Assembly (NCBI RefSeq): GCF_000230995.2
Contig: NC_019973.1
Location: 3,238,001-3,302,000 of the forward strand
Direction of reading: 5' to 3'
DNA from: Mesorhizobium australicum WSM2073
GTDB taxonomy: Bacteria > Pseudomonadota > Alphaproteobacteria > Rhizobiales > Rhizobiaceae
Length of the DNA stretch: 64,000 bases
Below, in pieces: positions 58,237 through 64,000 of the stretch (position 1 is its first letter; each line of letters begins with the position of its first letter). The notes under the pieces were generated by a model. That model did not search any database, was not told the origin of the DNA, and worked only from the letters and a program-made list of their open reading frames with translations. The position numbers and the translations under genes are program-made.

Positions 58237-58403
58237 GGTGAGCGGCGTCGTGCGATCTCCCTATAATACAACCGGACGGCCGCTCGTCTGACTGGACGAA
58301 GCTGGCAACAATGCCCATTTATGCACTATCCAAGTTTGTGCCGCGCAATTCCCGACGGAGAGCCGCTACACTTCCCCGGAATTGCCTTTTGAGGAGACGT
58401 GAC

Positions 58404-58922
58404 ATGGCGACTTCGAGCGAACGTGCAGTGCTTGCCGGCGGCTGCTTCTGGGGCATGCAGGATTTGATCCGGCGCTTCCCGGGTGTCCTTGCCACGCGTG
58501 TCGGCTACAGTGGCGGCGACGTGCCGAACGCCACCTATCGCAATCATGGCGCGCATGCCGAAGCCATCGAGATCACCTTCGACCCGGCGAAAATCAGCTT
58601 TCGCCAGCTTCTGGAATTCTTCTTCCAGATACATGATCCGACGACGCGCAATCGCCAGGGAAACGATGTCGGCATGAGCTATCGCTCCGCAATCTACTAC
58701 ACCGATGAGGAGCAGAAGCGTGTGGCGGAGGACACCATCGCCGATGTCGACGCCTCCGGCCTGTGGCCCGGCAAGGTCGTCACCGAACTTGCGCCGGCCG
58801 GAGCGTTCTGGGAGGCCGAACCAGAGCACCAGGACTATCTCGAGAAATATCCCAACGGCTACACCTGCCATTTCGTCAGACCAGGCTGGAAGCTGCCGGT
58901 TCGTGAAAAGGCGGTTTCATAA
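58404..58922 (+). CDS. msrA: Peptide-methionine (S)-S-oxide reductase
   Basis: 172 aa with the MsrA signature [16 protein letters not shown] and the active Cys in [26 protein letters not shown] and [23 protein letters not shown] elements follow. It reduces methionine S-sulfoxide in oxidised proteins. GAGGAG precedes ATG 58404. No MsrB is fused. The RiPP-like gene follows 153 bases downstream. Confidence 0.93.
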   Translation: MATSSERAVLAGGCFWGMQDLIRRFPGVLATRVGYSGGDVPNATYRNHGAHAEAIEITFDPAKISFRQLLEFFFQIHDPTTRNRQGNDVGMSYRSAIYYTDEEQKRVAEDTIADVDASGLWPGKVVTELAPAGAFWEAEPEHQDYLEKYPNGYTCHFVRPGWKLPVREKAVS

Positions 58923-59074
58923 GGCTCACCAGCCGTTTTGGCAGCAGGTTGGGTGTAAACGCTCGTCGATTGCCAAGGATCATACGCATTGGGGCTGTTA
59001 GCCGCCGTCCGGCGGTTGACAGTTCGCTGCGTTGCTGGCCAACTGCGTGGGTTGATTGATCATCGGGGATGAGC

Positions 59075-59164
59075 ATGAAGAAGATCTACGAAAAGCCGGT
59101 GTTGGTGAAGCGGGAAAGACTCTCAAGTGTTGCGGCGGGACCGCTTTCTTCCAAGGCAGCCTGA
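59075..59164 (+). CDS. RiPP precursor-like peptide with YxxPxL leader motif
   Basis: 29 aa: MKKIYEKPVLVKRERLSSVA then AGPLSSKAA and stop. An in-frame ATG two codons earlier (59069) is possible. Y5-x-x-P8-x-L10 is the leader motif recognised by the RRE domain of lasso-peptide and related RiPP enzymes. The tail lacks an Asp/Glu at ring position 7-9, so a lasso core is not evident. Upstream lies TTGACA (59016-59021); downstream is a strong hairpin, then the formyltransferase-like gene. Too short for most gene finders. Confidence 0.65.
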   Translation: MKKIYEKPVLVKRERLSSVAAGPLSSKAA

Positions 59165-59166
59165 CC

Positions 59167-59192
59167 GGCCAGGCCGGCTTTCGGGCCTGGCT
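59167..59192 (+). other. Attenuator-like hairpin after the RiPP-like gene
   Basis: GGCCAGGCC (59167-59175) pairs with GGCCTGGCT (59184-59192) over 9 bp with one G-U pair and an 8-base loop. It sits 3 bases after the precursor stop and has no T-tract. Such hairpins commonly let precursor mRNA exceed that of downstream modification genes. Confidence 0.6.
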
Positions 59193-59262
59193 GGCCGAGT
59201 TGTAACGGTGATCGAATTGCTGGTGCGGGCAGGCTACGTCTTGCCCCGCTGGGCTTGAGAAG

Positions 59263-60315
59263 ATGATTTCTTCCGAACCCGCGGCCTGCGCCGGGCAACT
59301 CAATGCAATTTTCATCCTGGATGTTTCTGCTTATACCGGGCCGCTGCTTTCCGGATGGATCGAGGCGGGAAACCGTGTTGGTGCGATCATCGTGCCTGGT
59401 TTTCAACGCCCATCCAGAGGCTTCAGCATTGGCAATTTTCGGCGCAGGCTGAGGCGCCGGCTTTTGCTCAGGCGCCATCTCGGCAACACGCCGGTAAAGC
59501 TGATCGAATTCCGCCGGCCTTACGACTGGAACGAGCTTGCCCGGCAATTGCCTGACATCGCCGCGGATGTGCTGATCTGCTTCGCTTTCCCGACCTTGAT
59601 CCCGCAGCAGCTGCTCGACCTCTTTCCCAAGGGCGGGCTTAATTTTCATCCGGCGCTGCTGCCCAACTACCGGGGGCCGCATCCTCTCCATCGTCTTGTC
59701 GCGGATGGCCAGCATGCGGTCCATGGCGGCGTGACACTGCATAAGATGTCGGCCAATTTCGACGACGGCGACATCCTCGGACAAGTGCCGTTCACCGAAG
59801 CAGACTGGGCATCGCGGCGGGATATGGTGGACGGCGTGGCGAGCGCGATGCGCCGGTTGGTGCGTGAGGTGGCGCCAGGCTATTGCAAGAATCTGGTGTC
59901 GGGGATGCCGCAGCCAGCCGGTGATTTCGTCTGGGCTCGACTTGAGCGGGACCACATGGCGATTTCGTCCGACATGTCGATCGGGCACGTTGCCCGGATG
60001 TGGCACGTATTGGGCGCTAAACCCGGTATCTATCTGGATGTCGCCGGCCGCAAGGTCAGGCTGGCCTTCCAGGTCAGGCGACTGGGTCCGCCAACCGGAA
60101 AGGGTCCCGTAAGGCGGTGGGGGATGGTGGAGTTCGATCTTGCCAATGGCCGGGTTCGGCACCTCACCTACGGGCGCCTGCTCAAACGGCTGATGAAAAT
60201 ATACGCCTCATTCCCACGCCCCCGGGCCGGCAAACCGTACGCTGAATTAAGGGTCTTTGGCCGGGTGGGCAGTGAAGCGGCACCAGAGCCACAAGCGGGT
60301 AGTCGCGGACACTGA
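59263..60315 (+). CDS. Formyltransferase family protein
   Basis: 350 aa. Residues about 10-200 match the Formyl_trans_N fold. NFHPALLPNYRGPHPLHRLV supplies the conserved Asn and His, and TLHKMSANFDDGDILG supplies the catalytic Asp. The last 130 residues are unlike the Fmt C-terminal tRNA-binding domain, so the acceptor is probably not Met-tRNA. It may transfer formyl to an amine on a sugar, peptide or small molecule. It lies 98 bases after the RiPP-like gene. Confidence 0.82.
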   Translation: MISSEPAACAGQLNAIFILDVSAYTGPLLSGWIEAGNRVGAIIVPGFQRPSRGFSIGNFRRRLRRRLLLRRHLGNTPVKLIEFRRPYDWNELARQLPDIAADVLICFAFPTLIPQQLLDLFPKGGLNFHPALLPNYRGPHPLHRLVADGQHAVHGGVTLHKMSANFDDGDILGQVPFTEADWASRRDMVDGVASAMRRLVREVAPGYCKNLVSGMPQPAGDFVWARLERDHMAISSDMSIGHVARMWHVLGAKPGIYLDVAGRKVRLAFQVRRLGPPTGKGPVRRWGMVEFDLANGRVRHLTYGRLLKRLMKIYASFPRPRAGKPYAELRVFGRVGSEAAPEPQAGSRGH

Positions 60316-60324
60316 ATCCCAATA

Positions 60325-60359
60325 ATGGGAACCGTGGAAACTGCGTCCGCGGTTCCCAT
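60325..60359. terminator. Hairpin between convergent genes
   Basis: ATGGGAACCG (60325-60334) and CGGTTCCCAT (60350-60359) form a perfect 10-bp stem. It lies 9 bases after the formyltransferase stop and 14 bases from the end of the convergent exported-protein gene. T-tracts are weak. Confidence 0.55.
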
Positions 60360-60373
60360 ATCGCGATGGCAAA

Positions 60374-60682
60374 CTACTTTCCGCAGTTGTTGTCGTTCAC
60401 GGTCGGCGCGGTGGCGTTGCCATTGGCGTCCGTCTGTGCACCCTGCGGGTTGGTCGGGCAATTCTTGTCCGCATTGGAATTCAGGTCGCCCGGCGTGGTG
60501 GTCGTGCTGTTGGTCGCGCCCGGATCGATCGTACTGGGTGAAGCCGGGGTGCTTGGGTCCACAGTGACGGACTTGCCGCTACCGCCGGGCCCATCCGCGC
60601 CCGCTGCGCTATTGCTTTGTGCCATGGCGGATGTTGCAACGGCAATGGTGAAGGCCGAAGCCGCGAGGATTTTCATGAACAT
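60374..60682 (-). CDS. Small exported Asn/Thr/Pro-rich protein
   Basis: 102 aa with a signal peptide (MKILAASAFTIAVATSAMAQ). The mature part is low complexity (Gly/Ser/Pro/Thr/Asn) with two Cys near the end. GGAG precedes ATG 60682. No function is assignable. Confidence 0.7.
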   Translation of the reverse strand: MFMKILAASAFTIAVATSAMAQSNSAAGADGPGGSGKSVTVDPSTPASPSTIDPGATNSTTTTPGDLNSNADKNCPTNPQGAQTDANGNATAPTVNDNNCGK

Positions 60683-60965
60683 GATTTGTCTCCATTTTCT
60701 GTGAACTCGTCGCCGGGAACGGTGCACGGTTTCGCGGAAATCATGAACCGCTCAATCTCTTGTTTTGACACAATCCCGAACGGAAAATTGGTCCTGGAAT
60801 CGCGTCCAGCGACTGGTGGGACAACCCCTCGGAATGGCGAAGGTTCCAGACAAATTTCCGCGCCGGCGATGTCCAATTGCCCTGGAGCTCGGGCAATGCT
60901 TTAGCGCGGCTTGCCAAAAAAACAGCTTTCCCAACCGTCCGAATGATGCTTTAACGCGCCTATCC

Positions 60966-61056
60966 ACAGGGGTGCTCCGTACGGTCGGGGCTGAGACGGG
61001 GGCGGCAAGCCCACAGACCCTAGAAGCTGATCTGGGTAATACCAGCGGAGCGAGGC
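60966..61056 (+). promoter_or_regulatory. TPP (thiamine pyrophosphate) riboswitch
   Basis: Carries the THI-box elements in order: GGGG then CTGAGA (60991-60996), a variable stem with GGCGGCAAGCC, ACCCTAGAAG, and CTGATCTGGGTAATACCAG (61027-61045) followed by CGGAGCGAGG. It lies just before the YkoF-type gene at 61062. Binding of TPP would reduce expression of the thiamine-precursor uptake operon. Confidence 0.92.
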
Positions 61057-61061
61057 GGGCG

Positions 61062-61670
61062 ATGTTTTCAGGCGCACAGGTTTCCCTATATCCAATGGCC
61101 GACGATTTCGTCGGCATCATTCTGGGCGCGCTCGGCGCGCTCGATCCGTACCGCGATAAGCTCAGGATCGAGACCGACGACATTTCGACCTTGCTGGTCG
61201 GGCCCCCCGAGGTGTTATTCCCTGCGCTGCGCGACCTTTTCGTGGCCGCGTCTGGCAGCGGCAGGCATTGCGTGCTGTCAGCCACCATTTCGCGTGGCTG
61301 CCCAGGCGAGCCGGATGACCCGATCTGCCGCTCCGACACGTTCGGCGGACCTGCCGGGCCACTCGGCCCGCGCAAGCAAGCCGCCATCACCGCAGTGCGC
61401 GGCGCGCCGGCCACTGGCCAGCCGGCGGCGGCGCAGTTCTCGCTCTATGTGATGGGCACTGACGACCACATGGACGAAATCTATGGCTGCATAGATTTCC
61501 TGAAGCAGTCCGGCGTCTACGATCGCTCCAAGAATTTCTGCACCAAGCTGCGCGGCGATGCCGGCGCGATCTTCTCGGCCCTCGATGAAGCCTTCTGCCG
61601 CTTCGGGCCCGGCGCCGGCCATGTAACCCTCGATGTCACGGTCTCGGCCAACAGTCCCACCGCCGTCTGA
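61062..61670 (+). CDS. YkoF-type thiamine/HMP-binding protein
   Basis: 202 aa with two repeats of the YkoF ACT-like fold: AQVSLYPMADDFVGIILGAL in the first and AAQFSLYVMGTDDHMDEIYG in the second. YkoF of Bacillus binds thiamine and hydroxymethylpyrimidine. It is the first gene after the TPP riboswitch, with CGAGGCG near the ATG. Its 3' end overlaps the permease gene by 38 bases. Confidence 0.85.
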   Translation: MFSGAQVSLYPMADDFVGIILGALGALDPYRDKLRIETDDISTLLVGPPEVLFPALRDLFVAASGSGRHCVLSATISRGCPGEPDDPICRSDTFGGPAGPLGPRKQAAITAVRGAPATGQPAAAQFSLYVMGTDDHMDEIYGCIDFLKQSGVYDRSKNFCTKLRGDAGAIFSALDEAFCRFGPGAGHVTLDVTVSANSPTAV

Positions 61671-62496
61671 ACCGCTCGTGGTCTCATCGTCATTCAACCC
61701 GCGTAACGTCGCGGGCTTCTTCGCAAAAACAGCGCCGGCCGTGATATCGATCGGTTTGGTGCTCGTGGCCTGGGAACTGTACGCAAACATTTCCGGCATG
61801 AAGCCGACGGTTCTGCCGGCGCCCTCGCGCGTCTTCGAACAGGCGATGCTCAATCGGGAAGCCTTGGTCGACAACGCCATTCCCACGGTCCGCGCCACGC
61901 TGATCGGTTTTGCCTGTTCGCTCAGTGCCGCCTTCGCCCTGTCGATGCTGGTCGACTTCTTCCAGCCTTTGCGGCGAGCGCTGTTTCCCATCTTCATAGT
62001 CAGCCAGACTTTGCCGCTGGTCGCCATCGCGCCATTGGTGGTGCTGTGGTTCGGCTTCGGGCTGGCGCCCAAGATCGTGCTGGTGGCGCTGGTCACCTTC
62101 TTCCCGATGCTGGTCGCGCTGGTACAGGGCTACGAGGCTACCGAGGTGGAGATCGGTCAGATGCTGCGTGCCATGGGAGCAGGGCGTTGGCGTGTCTTCA
62201 TGCTGGCACGATTGCCTTCGGCGCTGCCTTATTTCTTCGCTGGCCTCAGGATATCCATCACCTATGCCGTCGTCGGCGCCATTTTCGCCGAATATGCAGG
62301 CGCGGCCAAAGGGCTGGGCATCTACATGCTCAACGCCAAGAACAATTTCCGTCCCGACCTGGTGCTCGCCGCCGTCTGCGTCAGCGCAGCGCTCACCCTT
62401 GTCCTGTTCGGGCTGACGATGCTGCTGCAGCGTCTTGCCATGCCCTGGGAACGAGCTGCTGGCAGGCAAGGCCCTGGAAAAGGTCCAGAAGCATGA
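61633..62496 (+). CDS. thiX: ABC transporter permease, thiamine-precursor type
   Basis: 287 aa BPD_transp_1 (SsuC/TauC/ThiX-like) permease with about six helices. LVALVQGYEATEVEIGQMLR is the EAA cytoplasmic loop that docks the ATPase. The start at ATG 61633 overlaps the YkoF gene; a GTG at 61678 is an alternative. Its stop overlaps the ATPase ATG (ATGA). The TPP riboswitch and ThiY-like partner indicate pyrimidine-precursor import. Confidence 0.87.
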   Translation: MSRSRPTVPPPSEPLVVSSSFNPRNVAGFFAKTAPAVISIGLVLVAWELYANISGMKPTVLPAPSRVFEQAMLNREALVDNAIPTVRATLIGFACSLSAAFALSMLVDFFQPLRRALFPIFIVSQTLPLVAIAPLVVLWFGFGLAPKIVLVALVTFFPMLVALVQGYEATEVEIGQMLRAMGAGRWRVFMLARLPSALPYFFAGLRISITYAVVGAIFAEYAGAAKGLGIYMLNAKNNFRPDLVLAAVCVSAALTLVLFGLTMLLQRLAMPWERAAGRQGPGKGPEA

Positions 62497-63260
62497 GCCG
62501 GCTCGAATTGCGGCATGTTCGCAAGGCGTTTGGCGGGCTCGATGTGCTCGCCGACATTTCGCTTCGTGTCGATGCCGGCGAATTCGTCTCGATCCTTGGA
62601 CCTTCGGGAGCCGGCAAGTCGACGCTGTTCCAGCTTCTGACCGGCGCCGAGCATGGCGAGGGTGAGATGTTCTTCGACGGCGTGCCGCTCGACGATCACG
62701 GCAGGCATTTCGCCTTCATGCCGCAGCGCGACGCGCTGATGCCGTGGCGGCGCATCCTCGACAACACCACGCTCGGACTCGAGGTGCAAGGCGTCAGCCG
62801 CAAGGCGGCACGGAAGCGTGTGGCTCCGCTGTTTGCCGAATTCGGCCTTGCCGGCTTCGAGTGGCACTTTCCAGCGCAGATCTCGGGCGGCATGCGCCAG
62901 CGCACGGCGCTTTTACGCACCGTGGTGCAGGAACGCGATATGTTGCTGCTCGACGAGCCGTTCGGCGCGCTCGACGCACTGACCCGTGCGGCCCTGCAGC
63001 GCTGGCTCGAACAGATGTGGCGGCACCACCACTGGACGGCGTTGCTGATCACTCATGACGTGCGCGAAGCCCTGTTCCTGTCCGACCGCATCTATGTGCT
63101 GTCCGCGCGGCCTGCCCGGGTCGTGCGCGAGATCAAGGTGCCGCTGCCGCGCCCGCGCGATTCCGCCAGCGCGGCCACGCGGCAGGCCGGGGCACTCGAG
63201 GCCGAGATTCTCGACATTTTGCTCAACCTCCAGCCATCCGAAGGACATGACCATGATTGA
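62493..63260 (+). CDS. thiZ: ABC transporter ATP-binding protein, thiamine-precursor type
   Basis: 255 aa. Walker A GPSGAGKST, Q-loop MPQRDALMPW, signature ISGGMRQR, Walker B MLLLDEPFGALD and H-loop ITHD are all intact, so it is an active ATPase of the nitrate/sulfonate/taurine (NitT/TauT) type. ATGA overlap with the permease and overlap with the next start make the three subunits translationally coupled. Confidence 0.92.
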   Translation: MSRLELRHVRKAFGGLDVLADISLRVDAGEFVSILGPSGAGKSTLFQLLTGAEHGEGEMFFDGVPLDDHGRHFAFMPQRDALMPWRRILDNTTLGLEVQGVSRKAARKRVAPLFAEFGLAGFEWHFPAQISGGMRQRTALLRTVVQERDMLLLDEPFGALDALTRAALQRWLEQMWRHHHWTALLITHDVREALFLSDRIYVLSARPARVVREIKVPLPRPRDSASAATRQAGALEAEILDILLNLQPSEGHDHD

Positions 63261-64000
63261 CTTGACGCGCAGGCAAGCCCTGCTGCTCACCCTTGCCGGC
63301 AGCGTACCGCTGATCACCGGATCGAGCCGTTCCTTCGCGGCAACGCGGACGGTCACGGTCGCCCTCGACTGGACGGTCAACACCAACCACATCGGCCTGT
63401 TCGTCGCCCGCGATAAGGGATTTTATCGGGAAGCCGGCATCGAGGTCGACATCCTGCCGTACAGCGATACCGGTGCCGGCACGCTTGTCGCCAACCATGT
63501 CGCCGATTTCGGGATCAACGGCACCATCAGCCTGTTCACCCAGAAGACCGCGGGGGCCGATCTGAAGGGCGTCTATGCCGTCGTGCAGTCCGAGACAGGC
63601 CGGCTGGTGTTCAATGCCGCGCGCAGCGAAATCAAAAGCCCGAAAGATCTGGATGGCCTGACCTATGGCGGTTTCGGCAGCGCCTGGGAGACCGCGCTGA
63701 TCTCGACCATCATCCGTCACGACGGCGGCAAGGGCGATTTCGAGACGGTGACGCTGGGCACTTCCGCCTACGAGGCGCTGGCCAACGGTTCGGTCGACTT
63801 CACGCTGGAAGTGTCGACCTGGGAGGGCGTCGAAGCCGAACTCAGGGGCGTTAAGCAGCGCAGTTTCGTCTATGCCGACCATGGCGTCCCCGATGAGCAC
63901 ACCACGCTTATCTCTTCGAGCGAAGCGTATCTCCAGGCGAACCCCGAATTGTCGTCATCCTTCATCCAGGCAACGCGGCGCGGTTACCAATTCGCCGTCG
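63247..64000 (+). CDS. thiY: Substrate-binding protein, NMT1/THI5-like (partial, runs off window)
   Basis: At least 251 aa without stop. A twin-arginine-like or Sec signal (TRRQALLLTLAGSVPLITGS) leads into VALDWTVNTNHIGLFVARDK and GFYREAGIEVDILPY, the NMT1/THI5-like fold of ThiY. ThiY binds N-formyl aminopyrimidine from degraded thiamine. It starts inside the ATPase gene (ATG 63247 or 63253). The C-terminal part lies outside the window. Confidence 0.87.
   Translation, partial: MTMIDLTRRQALLLTLAGSVPLITGSSRSFAATRTVTVALDWTVNTNHIGLFVARDKGFYREAGIEVDILPYSDTGAGTLVANHVADFGINGTISLFTQKTAGADLKGVYAVVQSETGRLVFNAARSEIKSPKDLDGLTYGGFGSAWETALISTIIRHDGGKGDFETVTLGTSAYEALANGSVDFTLEVSTWEGVEAELRGVKQRSFVYADHGVPDEHTTLISSSEAYLQANPELSSSFIQATRRGYQFAV

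Noticed and set aside
59075..59164. Complete lasso-peptide cluster around the RiPP-like peptide
   Set aside because: No asparagine-synthetase-like cyclase, transglutaminase-like protease or RRE gene was found in the window, and the peptide tail lacks the acidic ring residue.
62046..62492. N-terminal extension of the ATP-binding protein frame
   Set aside because: Overlaps the permease gene in another frame and lacks motifs; ATG 62493 coupled to the permease stop is the true start.
1..64000. CRISPR arrays and phage structural genes
   Set aside because: No regularly spaced repeats and no capsid, tail, portal or integrase motifs were seen. The only dense repeats are the heptamer, the 15-bp units, the fic palindromes and the GIY-YIG inverted repeats.

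Overview
This 64 kb window is GC-rich, densely coded chromosomal DNA from an alphaproteobacterium of the Rhizobiales, most likely a Mesorhizobium-like organism. The evidence is the codon use and gene families: several DUF982 and DUF3606 small proteins, Omp25/RopB-like barrels, HWE-type histidine kinases, an Oxygenase-NA/Ogt/Ada repair cluster, and a CCTAGG-type palindromic repeat with a GIY-YIG gene. That assignment is inference. There are no rRNA genes, CRISPR arrays or phage structural genes. One tRNA gene (Gln, TTG anticodon) is present.

Layout. 1-3.7 kb: tail of an unknown gene, a Nudix hydrolase, a sterol-desaturase-like membrane enzyme, a YkvA-like protein, DNA polymerase IV (dinB) with a LexA-like site, and an HxlR regulator. 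3.8-8.9 kb: a same-strand series of two NmrA-type NAD(P)-binding proteins, two RibD/DHFR-like reductases, an HSL-type hydrolase and an ECF sigma factor with a C-terminal SnoaL-like domain. 8.8-16.9 kb: two exported alpha/beta hydrolases, a LysR regulator, an alkylation-repair cluster, an HxlR regulator with a palindromic operator candidate, and small stress-type proteins. 17-21.2 kb: a PAS-PAS-GGDEF-EAL protein, a BKACE-type enzyme and cytochrome b561. 21.2-23.7 kb: a Fic AMP-transferase behind an array of short palindromes, inserted beside a serine hydrolase whose 3' end is present twice. 23.8-28.2 kb: a dipeptide-binding protein, a DauA-like D-amino-acid dehydrogenase, an XRE-cupin regulator and an atypical SDR. 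28.2-28.8 kb: a GIY-YIG nuclease gene between two nearly identical inverted palindromic repeats.

28.8-45 kb: a di-haem peroxidase, a phospholipase C-like phosphoesterase preceded by a heptamer tandem repeat, a DUF922 protein, GNAT, aminotransferase, VOC and AraC genes, tandem outer-membrane barrels, a frameshifted C39-like peptidase, a D-Ala-D-Ala ligase and an AI-2E exporter with a long C-terminal extension. 45-55.7 kb: an archipelago of small genes (DUF982, DUF3606, RHH, exported and cysteine-rich proteins) around an HWE kinase and the tRNA. It also holds a short promoter-to-terminator transcript. 55.8-60.7 kb: membrane protein, GT39-type glycosyltransferase, MsrA, and a 29-residue RiPP-precursor-like peptide followed by a hairpin and a formyltransferase-like gene. 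60.9-64 kb: a TPP riboswitch controlling a YkoF-ThiX-ThiZ-ThiY thiamine-precursor uptake operon that runs off the window.

The most interesting candidates for undescribed biology are the GIY-YIG/inverted-repeat unit, the RiPP precursor with its formyltransferase partner, and the Fic cassette with its self-contained operator array.
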